DNA of 64,000 nt from an uncultured Muribaculaceae bacterium. Lineage in GTDB: Bacteria > Bacteroidota > Bacteroidia > Bacteroidales > Muribaculaceae. The stretch lies in assembly GCA_910579035.1 (NCBI GenBank), contig CAJTSR010000008.1:40771-104770 (forward strand), written 5' to 3'. Shown here piece by piece: positions 1 through 8,070 of this stretch (positions are counted from its first letter, which is position 1; every line of letters starts with the position of its first letter). Position numbers and translations under genes: made by a program. The notes below the pieces were generated by a model that did not search any database, was not told the origin of the DNA, and saw only the letters and a program-made list of their open reading frames with translations.

Positions 1-403
1 CGAGAGGAATCGCGGGAAAATATGTGTCGGGGGCTTCGGCCTCGGCGTCGACAACCGTAAGTTCGAGCACGTCGGCCTTGGCAAGAGCCTGCGCATAAAT
101 CTGGCCACCGCCTATGACGAAGGTATCGCCCGGCCCGTCGGCGGCAAGAGCAAGCGCGGCCTCCAACGACGGCGCCACCTCTATGCCGGGAGCAGTATAA
201 GCGGCATTGCGCGACACCACTATGTTGCGGCGCCCCGGAAGAGCGCCCTTGGGCAGCGACTCGAAGGTTCGCCTGCCCATCACCAGGGTATTGCCTATGG
301 TAAGCGCCTTAAACCGGCACAAATCGTCTTTAATATAAAAAAGAAGGTCGCCGCCTCGGCCTATGGCCCCCCGGCGGTCTATCGCAACTATTATACAAAG
401 CAT
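1..403 (-). CDS. folA: dihydrofolate reductase (3' end cut by the window edge)
   Basis: Reduces dihydrofolate to tetrahydrofolate with NADPH in the cytoplasm, which regenerates the cofactor consumed by thymidylate synthase. The reverse strand from an ATG at 401-403 reads MLCIIVAIDRRGAIG, then DDLCRFK (the first Leu is preceded by the acidic residue equivalent to E. coli Asp27), VMGRRTFESLP and VIGGGQIYAQAL, all hallmarks of the DHFR fold. About 134 residues are visible; the usual length is 160-165, so only the last quarter is missing off the left edge. It lies downstream of thyA on the same strand, a common pairing, separated by a 186-bp spacer carrying two repeat types. The identification is firm; the C-terminus cannot be judged. 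Confidence 0.93.
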   Translation of the reverse strand, partial: MLCIIVAIDRRGAIGRGGDLLFYIKDDLCRFKALTIGNTLVMGRRTFESLPKGALPGRRNIVVSRNAAYTAPGIEVAPSLEAALALAADGPGDTFVIGGGQIYAQALAKADVLELTVVDAEAEAPDTYFPAIPL

Positions 404-421
404 TTTTAATTGAGTGGGTAG

Positions 422-447
422 GTGGTTAAGTAGACAAGTGGTTAAGT
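422..447. repeat. short direct repeat gtggttaagt in the thyA-folA spacer
   Basis: The ten-base unit gtggttaagt occurs at 422-431 and again at 438-447, with further related sequence on each side. It lies just upstream of the folA start. Similar low-complexity spacers are common between genes in this bacterial group as I recall; no function is evident. Confidence 0.5.
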
Positions 448-470
448 GAATAGGTTATTATGTCAGTCTT

Positions 471-496
471 GTAGGGTCGCGATATATCGCGGCCCC
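471..496. repeat. REP-like palindrome, copy 1 (thyA-folA spacer)
   Basis: The core is the near-perfect palindrome ggtcgcgatatatcgcggcc preceded by gta. The same sequence occurs at 18852-18877 and, inverted, at 18944-18967. It could form a hairpin in transcripts of the thyA-folA operon. It has no T-run, so it is not a standard terminator. It is probably a dispersed REP-like element. Confidence 0.75.
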
Positions 497-589
497 ATAG
501 GCGATGGTATTTTAATAATGCCGAACGAGAAATAATGTACGCAAGTTCAGACGAAAATAACGCTGCACGCCCCGTCCCTCCTCATTTCC

Positions 590-1384
590 TTAAACGCTTA
601 CCTGCGCTTTGATGTGGGGGTGGGGGTCGTAGCCCTCGAGGGTGAAGTCGGAATATTGGAAGTCGAAGATGCTGTCGACAGCGGGATTTATCACCATTCT
701 TGGCAGCGGTCGAGGCTCGCGGGTCAACTGCAGGCGGGCTTGGTCGAGATGGTCGAGATAGAGGTGGGCGTCGCCGAGGGTATGCACGAAATCACCGGTC
801 TTAAGACCTGTCACCTGCGCCATCATCTGAAGCAGCAAGGCATAGGACGCAATGTTGAACGGCACGCCAAGGAAACTGTCGGCACTGCGCTGGTAGAGCT
901 GAAGGCTGAGGCGCCCGTCGGCCACATAGAACTGGAAAAAAGCGTGGCAGGGCGGCAGGTTCATATTCGGCAGGTCTGCCACATTCCACGCGCTCACTAT
1001 GATACGGCGCGAATCGGGATTATGCTTTATCGTTTCGACGGCTTCCGCTATCTGGTCGACAGAGCCGCCGACATAGTCGGGCCACGAACGCCACTGATAG
1101 CCGTAGATATGGCCGAGATCGCCGTCAGGACCGGCCCATTCGTTCCATATCCTCACACCGTTTTCCTGCAGATAGCGCACATTGGTATCGCCGCGCAGAA
1201 ACCACAGCAATTCGTGTATAATCGACTTGAGATGCAGCTTCTTGGTAGTGACGAGCGGGAAGCCCTCGTCGAGGTTGAAACGCATCTGGTAGCCGAACAC
1301 CGATTTGGTGCCGGTGCCGGTGCGATCGGTTTTCACCACTCCGTGGTCGAGTATATGTTGAAGAAGGTCGAGATATTGTTTCAT
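590..1384 (-). CDS. thyA: thymidylate synthase
   Basis: Makes dTMP from dUMP using methylene-tetrahydrofolate. The 264-residue product has the full family signature: RTGTGTKSVFG near residues 21-31, FPLVTTKKLHLKSIIHELLWFLRG at 42-65, the nucleophile Cys146 in LPPCHAFFQF, and RSADSFLGVPFNIASYALL near 165-184. The length equals that of the E. coli enzyme and the numbering of the catalytic cysteine is the same. The start codon lies 4 bases after the stop of the DUF2851 gene, so the two are probably cotranscribed; folA follows downstream. Confidence 0.98.
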   Translation of the reverse strand: MKQYLDLLQHILDHGVVKTDRTGTGTKSVFGYQMRFNLDEGFPLVTTKKLHLKSIIHELLWFLRGDTNVRYLQENGVRIWNEWAGPDGDLGHIYGYQWRSWPDYVGGSVDQIAEAVETIKHNPDSRRIIVSAWNVADLPNMNLPPCHAFFQFYVADGRLSLQLYQRSADSFLGVPFNIASYALLLQMMAQVTGLKTGDFVHTLGDAHLYLDHLDQARLQLTREPRPLPRMVINPAVDSIFDFQYSDFTLEGYDPHPHIKAQVSV

Positions 1385-1388
1385 ATGT

Positions 1389-2678
1389 TCAAGGTCTTGC
1401 TTTTTTAGCTAAAAGGCGGTGGCCGATGCGGCAGTAAAGGCACTTGCGCGGCTCGCAGTATGAGCGGCGCAGCTCTATCATGGCCTGACTGGTGAAAGCG
1501 TCGCCACAGGCTATGCCTGCAGCCGTGAATATGCGCGTCACCGAGTTGCGCTCCGGCGCCAGCCCTTGCAGCAGCGCCACAGCCCGCTCGCGCATATCGT
1601 CGCGCCCGTAAGCCGTGGCATAAGCGTGCAGCACGGGCACCACCACGTTTATAATCAGAGAACTTACCGAGCTGTCGCTCAAGGCGCGTCCGGCAGGGGC
1701 GCTCTCCGTGCCGAAATTATAGCGACGGCTCCAATAGCCCGATAATTCCACATCAAAGAGCGAGCGCGCCTCGGACTCGGACGACACCCCGAAAATGTTG
1801 TACGCAATCGGGAAGCCCGAGGCAACCATGGCCGCAAGAGTGGCAAGCCTGCGGTGCGGAAAATTCTGCGGCCTCATCCGGGCGGTTTTCCAACCAAGCT
1901 GTCGCGGGGCGTCGAGGCCGAACTTGGCCGCCATAAAGGCGTGTTCCTGCTTGAGGCGCGCTATGTAGTAATTCTCGCCCTTGTCGGCACGCTGCCCGTC
2001 GAGAAATCCGGCCTGCCCGAAGAGTATGCCTTCTATCGTCAAGGAACTGTCGCAATGTTTCAGCAGCATTCGCAGAGGTAGCGAGAGGGCAAGCCTCTCG
2101 AACGGCTCCGCATTGGTGCCGAAGCCCAAGGCCCGTGCCAGTACCACGAATACCGCCGAACCCCAGTCGCCCTCGAAACGCCTCACAAGCTCCGCCACGC
2201 GCGCCGACTTGCGGTACAAACGCTCGAAAGCAAGCGCCGAGAGCCAGTCGGAGATATAGATGGAGGGGCATTGCGGCAAATCAGCCGCGCAGGGAAGCTC
2301 CGAAGCCACATTCCCCACCATGGCATCATAACGATGCCTGAAATCGGGTGCACACGGCATCAGCAGTTGCGGAATCTCGGTACCGTCGGGGCGGCACACA
2401 CGTGCGTCGTCGACACCGACCACGTGGAGAACCACACTGTCGTATGCACGGTCGGAGGAATGGCCGTGGCGCCCCCAGTCGGAAGCCCGCACATGCAGCT
2501 CCACGTTGCCGGCCCACATCCTGTCGCCTATTCTCACCTTGGCGTTGAAGAAATCAGGCCCCGACCCGGTATTGGGCAGGCCGGGGTCGAGCACATCGAC
2601 ACGCAGCCCGTCGACCGTCCTCATCATCGAGGGCGTCCACAGGCGGTGGTGCCATACATAGTGCATCAGTTTCTCCAC
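1389..2678 (-). CDS. DUF2851 family protein
   Basis: A cytoplasmic protein of 429 residues matching the Bacteroidetes DUF2851 family, whose function is not known to me. Recognisable features are the N-terminal KLMHYVWHHRLW, then VDVLDPGLPNTGSGPDFFNAKV near residues 28-49 and NVELHVRASDWGRHGHS near 58-74. The C-terminus carries a Cys cluster (CEPRKCLYCRIGHRLL) that could bind metal. The first codon used here is GTG at 2676-2678, chosen because family members usually begin with a Glu-Lys-Leu sequence before HYVW. An ATG at 2664-2666 has a better ribosome site (GGAG six bases upstream) and may be the true start. It sits between ribE and thyA with short spacers. Confidence 0.85.
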   Translation of the reverse strand: MEKLMHYVWHHRLWTPSMMRTVDGLRVDVLDPGLPNTGSGPDFFNAKVRIGDRMWAGNVELHVRASDWGRHGHSSDRAYDSVVLHVVGVDDARVCRPDGTEIPQLLMPCAPDFRHRYDAMVGNVASELPCAADLPQCPSIYISDWLSALAFERLYRKSARVAELVRRFEGDWGSAVFVVLARALGFGTNAEPFERLALSLPLRMLLKHCDSSLTIEGILFGQAGFLDGQRADKGENYYIARLKQEHAFMAAKFGLDAPRQLGWKTARMRPQNFPHRRLATLAAMVASGFPIAYNIFGVSSESEARSLFDVELSGYWSRRYNFGTESAPAGRALSDSSVSSLIINVVVPVLHAYATAYGRDDMRERAVALLQGLAPERNSVTRIFTAAGIACGDAFTSQAMIELRRSYCEPRKCLYCRIGHRLLAKKARP

Positions 2679-2692
2679 ACGCCGCCGGGTGC

Positions 2693-3304
2693 TTAGTCTT
2701 CTTTCAGTTCGGCCAGACGGGCCAGATATTTGCCGATGATGTCAAATTCGATATTGACGCGCGTACCGGGCACGATACGGCAGAAATTGGTGTGCTCGAA
2801 TGTATAGGGGATTATGGCCACACGGAAGCTCGAGCGCTCGCTGTCGCACACGGTAAGGCTCACGCCATTGACCGTCACCGAGCCTTTCTCGACCGTCATA
2901 TAACCCTTGGCAGCCATCTGCGGCGACACCTCGTACTCGAATTTGAAATAACGGCTGCCGTCGGCTTCCTCTACCGATGTGCATACCGCCGTGGTATCGA
3001 CATGCCCCTGCACTATATGGCCGTCGAGGCGGCCGTTCATCAGCATGGAGCGCTCGAGGTTCACGAGGTCGCCGGGCGCGAGCTGCCCGATATTGGAGCG
3101 GTCGAGAGTTTCCTGTATCGCCGTCACGGTGTAGCAATTGTCGGGCTTAATGTCTACCACGGTAAGGCATACGCCGTTGTGCGCTACCGACTGGTCGATA
3201 TGCAGCTCGTCGGCAAACGAGCACCGAACCGTGAGGTCCACATTGCCGCCTCGGCGTTCAACCGCCGTCACCACGGCTGCTTCTTCTACTATTCCTGAAA
3301 ACAT
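2693..3304 (-). CDS. ribE: riboflavin synthase, alpha chain
   Basis: Dismutates two molecules of 6,7-dimethyl-8-ribityllumazine to riboflavin. The product is 203 residues, normal for the family, and begins with the diagnostic MFSGIVEE. It contains two tandem lumazine-binding domains: the first with VAHNGVCLTVVDI near residue 40, the second with VTVNGVSLTVCD near residue 143. The spacing between the two VNG(V)CLTV-type motifs is as expected for a trimeric alpha-type synthase. The start lies 4 bases downstream of the GH31 gene's stop, so it shares that transcript. No FMN riboswitch was seen upstream of the operon. Confidence 0.97.
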   Translation of the reverse strand: MFSGIVEEAAVVTAVERRGGNVDLTVRCSFADELHIDQSVAHNGVCLTVVDIKPDNCYTVTAIQETLDRSNIGQLAPGDLVNLERSMLMNGRLDGHIVQGHVDTTAVCTSVEEADGSRYFKFEYEVSPQMAAKGYMTVEKGSVTVNGVSLTVCDSERSSFRVAIIPYTFEHTNFCRIVPGTRVNIEFDIIGKYLARLAELKED

Positions 3305-3308
3305 ACTC

Positions 3309-5648
3309 TTATTTTATTTTGACCGTCGCGGGCGTGCCGGGCCGGAACTCGAAGTCGAATTCCACAGTGCGCGCGGCAGGGTCGAAACGGTACTGCGTTT
3401 TTTTATTATTTATCTCTATCGATTTGGGAGCCTTGTTGATACAGTTCACCACAAACCTAAGCTTCACCTGCTCAGGCGCTCCGGGATATGTGCCCTCCGA
3501 CGCGATCTTGATTTCGACAGCGCCCTTGCGGCATTCGCCGTCGAAACGTATCAGGCGGTATTCCCCAGTGTCGAGGCTGCGGGGCGAAAGGCGGTTGTCG
3601 TCGTACAAGGTGTAGACGCTTTCCACGCCGTCCAGAGGATAGTAATTTATAGTGAACTCGTCGGCGCGGTAATCGCAGGTATTCTCCATACCGTAATCAG
3701 CCGTGGGAACGAACGCTCCAGCGCGCACAAACACCGGCAGGACGTCGAGCGGCGCAGGATAGGCATACACCGTGGTGCCTCCGGCATATACCGACGATGT
3801 GTTGTTCATATCTATCCACCGCGAGCCCGAAGGCAGCACTATGTTGCGGCTGCGCGCGCCTTCCTTCATGACAGGCGCCACGAGTATGTCGCGCCCCCAC
3901 AGAAATTCGTCGGAAATGCCGTCGTACTGCCCGCTTGCACGGTCGTGGAAATCGAGAGTGCGCACCAGAGGCCAGCCGTGGCGGGCATTCTCATATGCGA
4001 GGGTGTAATTATAAGGCAGATAGCGGTAACGCTCCTTGACGATAGCGAGCAGCTCGGCCTCATACTGCGGATAGTGGTACGGCTCGGCATACTGCTGGGC
4101 ATGGGTACGCAGCACGGGCGAGAACAAGCCCAGCTGAACCCAGCGGAGATATAGCTCGGGGATATACGGCTCCTCGCCCACGGCGAAACCGCCGATGTCG
4201 CTTGCCATATAGCCAAGGCCGCTGAGGCCTGAGTTGAGCATTATGCGTATCTGCGGCTCGAAACCGCCCCACGAGCGCGACACGTCGGTACTCCACGGAA
4301 ACACCGAATAGCGTTGCAGGCCCGTGGTGCCGCCACGCATCAGCGTCATCAGGCGACGGTCGGGATAGTTCTTGGCCCACATATCGGCCACGATGGCGCT
4401 CCAGTCGTTGCCGTACTTGTTGTGATAGAGGCGCACGGGCTGCCCGTTGGCGTGCACGCCGCCGAGAGGGTGCACCTCCGGCTCACCGAGGTCGCCCCAC
4501 CAGCCGCCCATACCCATATCGGTAAGCGACTTATAGCGGGCAGACAGCCATTCCTTGGCGGCAGGCGACGACACGTCGAACATACCGCCTTCGCCAACCC
4601 ATATCTTCACTTCCTGCGTAGCGCCGGAAGCATCGCGCAGCAAGGCACCCTTGGAGCTTAGTTCGGTGTAATTGTCCGCTCCGCGGCCGTTGCGCAGCAC
4701 ATACGGCTGGGAAATGGCAACAGTCCTGACACCACGGTCGGCAAGCGAGGCGAGCATTCCGGCCGGGTCGGGCCACTGGACGGGATCCCACGCGAGGCGT
4801 CCCATATCCTCTTCCTTGCCATACCAGTAAAGGTCGAGCACGATGCCGTCGAGAGGATACCCGGCGGTCTTGAGCGTGTCGACAGCGCCAACTGTTTCCG
4901 CCTGCGTGCGGTAACCGTACTTCGACGTTATATAGCCGAGCGCCCATAGCGGCGGCAGGGGCTGGCGCCCGGTAAGCTCAGTAAGAGCCTCTGTAAGTTC
5001 GGCATGCGAAGAACCGTAAACATAGTAGTATGTGATCGGGAGGCGGCTCTCGCTTATGTAGCGCACAGGATCGCCCGCTATAAGCTCGGCGGCGGCATAA
5101 TCGTCGAACACAAGGGCGAATCCCTCGCTCGACAGCACCACCGGCATCGTTATGTTCATCTGGCTTATGCGCGAGTCATTGCCCGTATAGCCATAGTTCT
5201 GGCGATTGTACATCACCAGAGTGTCGCCGGCAATATTGAGCCGGTGGCCGCGCTCGCCGCCACCGTACCACGAGCCGGAGCGCCCTATGGCGAGCGAAAT
5301 CTCCGTGAGGCTGTCTGTCACGGCCCTTGTGCCGAGATCGGTAAGAGTGTTCAGAGGAGTCTTTATGGTAAGCACGCCGTCCGGGCCGAATGCGGCCTCC
5401 ATGCCCGACGCGGTGGTAAGGCAGCCCTTATCGATCCGGGCGAAGTCGCCGTCGAGCGCAAGCACCGACTGTTCGGGAGCTACCGTCTGGCCGGGCGCCA
5501 CATTGTCGACTCTAAGTATCGCCGGGGCCACGGCGCTTACCGTGGTACGCCTGCCATCGGCCGACACCGCGCTGATGCTCTGCCGGGCCTGCGCCACCAT
5601 CGGCACAAACACAGCCAGCACTGCGAATATGTTCAGAAAGAGTTTCAT
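3309..5648 (-). CDS. secreted GH31-family alpha-glycosidase
   Basis: A glycoside hydrolase family 31 enzyme of 779 residues (alpha-glucosidase or alpha-xylosidase type). Residues 1-21 form a signal peptide ending VAQA, so it acts in the periplasm or outside. The catalytic barrel shows GIVLDLYWYG near 268-277, the nucleophile Asp386 in WWGDLGEPE, the likely acid/base Asp455 in PWSTD, and the family signature ASDIGGF at 482-488. A beta-sandwich C-terminal region with FVRAGAFVP follows. Both catalytic Asp residues are present, so it should be active; the sugar preference cannot be read from the sequence. It is the promoter-proximal gene of the ribE-DUF2851-thyA block, with a good promoter at 5772-5803, and is unrelated to those genes by pathway. 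Confidence 0.93.
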   Translation of the reverse strand: MKLFLNIFAVLAVFVPMVAQARQSISAVSADGRRTTVSAVAPAILRVDNVAPGQTVAPEQSVLALDGDFARIDKGCLTTASGMEAAFGPDGVLTIKTPLNTLTDLGTRAVTDSLTEISLAIGRSGSWYGGGERGHRLNIAGDTLVMYNRQNYGYTGNDSRISQMNITMPVVLSSEGFALVFDDYAAAELIAGDPVRYISESRLPITYYYVYGSSHAELTEALTELTGRQPLPPLWALGYITSKYGYRTQAETVGAVDTLKTAGYPLDGIVLDLYWYGKEEDMGRLAWDPVQWPDPAGMLASLADRGVRTVAISQPYVLRNGRGADNYTELSSKGALLRDASGATQEVKIWVGEGGMFDVSSPAAKEWLSARYKSLTDMGMGGWWGDLGEPEVHPLGGVHANGQPVRLYHNKYGNDWSAIVADMWAKNYPDRRLMTLMRGGTTGLQRYSVFPWSTDVSRSWGGFEPQIRIMLNSGLSGLGYMASDIGGFAVGEEPYIPELYLRWVQLGLFSPVLRTHAQQYAEPYHYPQYEAELLAIVKERYRYLPYNYTLAYENARHGWPLVRTLDFHDRASGQYDGISDEFLWGRDILVAPVMKEGARSRNIVLPSGSRWIDMNNTSSVYAGGTTVYAYPAPLDVLPVFVRAGAFVPTADYGMENTCDYRADEFTINYYPLDGVESVYTLYDDNRLSPRSLDTGEYRLIRFDGECRKGAVEIKIASEGTYPGAPEQVKLRFVVNCINKAPKSIEINNKKTQYRFDPAARTVEFDFEFRPGTPATVKIK

Positions 5649-5771
5649 AAGTAAGTCAAGTATGGTATTTTGAAGTAAGTAAGTGCACTATGGTATAAAC
5701 GCCGCGACGCACCGGCGACAGGCCTTGCGACCGACGCTGCGCATCTCCGGAAAACGGGCGAACTCATACAG

Positions 5772-5803
5772 CAAAAATAGCCACATTCAGCGAATAAAGC
5801 AAA
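5772..5803 (-). promoter_or_regulatory. Bacteroides-type promoter for the GH31-ribE-DUF2851-thyA operon
   Basis: On the minus strand TTTG (5800-5803) is followed after 20 bases by TATTTTTG (5772-5779), matching the -33/-7 consensus TTTG-N19-21-TAnnTTTG of the group. Transcription would start near 5766, giving a leader of about 118 bases before the GH31 start. It lies just beyond the stop of the RloB-like gene. Confidence 0.7.
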
Positions 5804-5837
5804 TTTCCCGCCCCTTTTCAACGATGTATATTCAATT

Positions 5838-6716
5838 TTATGCCTCGCTATCCAATATCGCCTTTAAATCAGCTTCTATGATATCTAAAATACCCTGACA
5901 ATCTTTATATGAACCATTAAGGTTCAACTCCTGCGGCATTGTGCTTGAAAAGCAGTTTATAACAGCTCCGTCGTGGGCTAATGTAAATAAATTGGCATTT
6001 CCGACCTTGACATTAATCTTCTCAATGCCTTTACATTCTATATCCAACGACATCTTCCTTTGTATTTTGTCGTGTATATAATCCTCTATCCTATAGAACC
6101 ATTTCAACATATAGAGGAATAGTATAAAGCTATGGATATTAGACCTATTTACCACTTCTCCCTCAACAGCCTCGTACTTACAAGACGCCCTGCAACATCG
6201 CGAAGCAGAAACACGCTTTTCATACGAACTTATGATATTTTCCTTAAAGCCTGTATCTGAAGAATAGTATTTTCTGGACTTGTCATAGCCACTAAGATAT
6301 TGCTCTAACTCCTCCTTTATTTCGTAGTAGGATGTATAATTGCTTTTTTCAAACTTAGGTTTAAAATGGTATAAGAACCATAGTTCGATACAAGGGTGAC
6401 TCTCTATAAAGACCACTCCTTTAGCCTCATACTTACGCTTGGCCTCCAAATATTTTGCATGTTCAGACGGACTTGAAACAATATTGTCGAGATCTGTGAC
6501 AAGCACTATCAAGTTGGCTCTTTCCTGTTGTGGCCTTCTCAACTCCTTGTCGATGTTGGGCAGACGTTTTTTGTACGAGCTCTTGCTTTTGCTTGGCAAG
6601 TTCGGCTCCAAGGTAAACGGGAAGCGCTCAAGCGAACGCAACGCATCAAAATAATACCACTCGGTAAGTCCTTCGCCAAAAATCTTGACAATAAATTCAG
6701 TCCGTTGCCTGCCCAT
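5838..6716 (-). CDS. RloB-like (Toprim-type) protein, partner of the adjacent ATPase
   Basis: About 292 residues. It shows the RloB pattern: an N-terminal FGEGLTEWYYF (acidic Glu-x-x-Thr-Glu motif near residue 17 when counted from the GTG at 6722), a DLD pair (VTDLDN near 77-79) and ESHPCIELWFLYHF near 107-120. These acidic motifs resemble a Toprim-like metal-binding nuclease site. RloB domains pair with AAA15-type ATPases in anti-phage modules such as AbiL (AbiLii); that is family knowledge, not shown here. Two starts are possible: GTG at 6720-6722, overlapping the ATPase stop (GTGA), or ATG at 6714-6716 used here. Visibly AT-rich compared with its neighbours, with several AAA, ATA and TTT codons, which suggests horizontal gain. 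Confidence 0.8.
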   Translation of the reverse strand: MGRQRTEFIVKIFGEGLTEWYYFDALRSLERFPFTLEPNLPSKSKSSYKKRLPNIDKELRRPQQERANLIVLVTDLDNIVSSPSEHAKYLEAKRKYEAKGVVFIESHPCIELWFLYHFKPKFEKSNYTSYYEIKEELEQYLSGYDKSRKYYSSDTGFKENIISSYEKRVSASRCCRASCKYEAVEGEVVNRSNIHSFILFLYMLKWFYRIEDYIHDKIQRKMSLDIECKGIEKINVKVGNANLFTLAHDGAVINCFSSTMPQELNLNGSYKDCQGILDIIEADLKAILDSEA

Positions 6717-6718
6717 AA

Positions 6719-7987
6719 TCACAATACCAATCCACCCAACTTGGGCATTCCACCAAGCTTACCTTCACGATAAGCATTAAGTATCGACACGTCTTTACGA
6801 AGTCCGAAATCAGAAGCCCGAACTACCTCTGTATTACCGTTCGCACTTTTACGGCAGATATGAATACTGTCACGCCGCACAAATGGCTCATCAAGAAGCA
6901 ATATGCTGTGTGTTGAGCAGATAATCTGCCCACCATCGGAGTTCATCAGGAACAAACTGATGAAATACCGCAAAAGATCGTAATGAAGCGAAGATTCAAT
7001 CTCATCAGCAAGCATAATCTCATTATCAATTATCAGAAAGAACAGATATGCCGCCAACCCGTACATACGGTTCGTGCCTACAGATTCATTATTATAGAGT
7101 AATTCCTCTGTATGATTCGGCGTAGTATGCTCGAAATATAGACGGTCCTCTGTAACGGTCCTCTCAGGCATATTGGCAGCTAACGATGGAATCTGCTGAA
7201 TCTCACGCCATATTTCCTCGGGAATCTCCTTTATTTCTTCTTTCAGCACTATATCCGAGATGTTGAAATCGGCTAATTGGAGTATTTTGGTTATAAACGC
7301 TTTTACCTCCGGCAATTTTTTAACCATTTTATTGGCAAAATCCACCATTTCGGAATCTCTGGCAAGAATCGGCAGGAACCGGCCACTGAAATAAGCATAC
7401 AGATCTTCAAATAAATTTATGCGTTCTATATTGCTCTTCTTATAAGCCCCAAGCACTGTCAGATGGGGAAGCACTTGCCCTTCAAGCACATACTTCTGCT
7501 TGGCAAGCACTTTCAATGTAGAACCGATGGTTATCTCGGAAGACGTTGTTTCACGGTTCCATCTGCGCTCGTAGATCAATGCGGCACGCCCCAATGGATA
7601 ATGAACCATCTTTTCATATTGTACCACATCTTTCAAAATAGATACCGAGTATTCACATTTCACGTCCCCGACCCAAAAAACGAGTCCCATTTCAGTCGGC
7701 TCTTCCCTGCTTTTATCGTCAAGAAGAAAGGGAGCGAGCATCATATAAGAACCGTCCTCCTTATCGATTTTACCTATGATAAATCGAAGAAGCCAAGAAA
7801 GCGCAATCAAAACATTACTCTTACCTGAAGCATTGGCTCCGTATATCAGATTCAATTTTTGCAGGCGCACACTTCCCTTATTCACCAAGCAAATATCTTC
7901 ATAAGTATCATCGCTGGTTGCTACAAAATTGAGCACCTGCTCATCTCGAATAGACAGGATATTTTTTACTCTGAAACTTTGTATCAT
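6719..7987 (-). CDS. AAA15/ABC-type ATPase of an RloAB/AbiL-like defence pair
   Basis: A 422-residue cytoplasmic ATPase of the AAA15/AAA21 (RloA-like) type. Walker A is GANASGKS at 50-57, an ABC-like signature ESVGTNRMYGLAAYL lies at 301-315, Walker B with D-loop is LADEIESSLH at 326-335, and the switch His is in CSTHS near 357-361. The C-terminal AYREGKLGGMPKLGG matches the AYxxGxxGgxP tail seen in these ATPases. It overlaps the RloB-like gene by a few bases and is read first, so the two products are probably made together. By analogy to AbiL/RloAB it would sense or power a response to phage, but no activity can be shown from sequence. AT-rich codon use indicates acquisition. Confidence 0.83.
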   Translation of the reverse strand: MIQSFRVKNILSIRDEQVLNFVATSDDTYEDICLVNKGSVRLQKLNLIYGANASGKSNVLIALSWLLRFIIGKIDKEDGSYMMLAPFLLDDKSREEPTEMGLVFWVGDVKCEYSVSILKDVVQYEKMVHYPLGRAALIYERRWNRETTSSEITIGSTLKVLAKQKYVLEGQVLPHLTVLGAYKKSNIERINLFEDLYAYFSGRFLPILARDSEMVDFANKMVKKLPEVKAFITKILQLADFNISDIVLKEEIKEIPEEIWREIQQIPSLAANMPERTVTEDRLYFEHTTPNHTEELLYNNESVGTNRMYGLAAYLFFLIIDNEIMLADEIESSLHYDLLRYFISLFLMNSDGGQIICSTHSILLLDEPFVRRDSIHICRKSANGNTEVVRASDFGLRKDVSILNAYREGKLGGMPKLGGLVL

Positions 7988-8020
7988 AGTTTTTCGCAGG
8001 CAAAAATGAGATTTATTCGC

Positions 8021-8050
8021 AAAAATAAGGATTTATTTCTGCAAAACAAA
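8021..8050 (-). promoter_or_regulatory. candidate promoter of the ATPase/RloB pair
   Basis: Minus strand TTTG (8047-8050) then, after 18 bases, TATTTTTG (8021-8028). The spacing is one base short of the usual 19. Transcription would begin about 28 bases before the ATPase ATG. A promoter here means the pair need not depend on the antiporter transcript. Confidence 0.5.
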
Positions 8051-8070
8051 CCTTTTCGGGAAAGAAAGTG

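Noticed and set aside
404..589. Hidden gene or terminator between thyA and folA
   Set aside because: Only repeats were seen; no frame of useful length and no hairpin with T-run.
614..1408. 264-codon antisense frame over thyA of the same length as ThyA
   Set aside because: The equal length is a coincidence of the shadow frame; the translation has no family features, whereas thyA has complete motifs.
5649..5771. Short minus-strand frame (about 26 codons) in the GH31 leader
   Set aside because: Too short, no ribosome site and no conserved features; it may be chance. A leader peptide cannot be excluded but is not supported.
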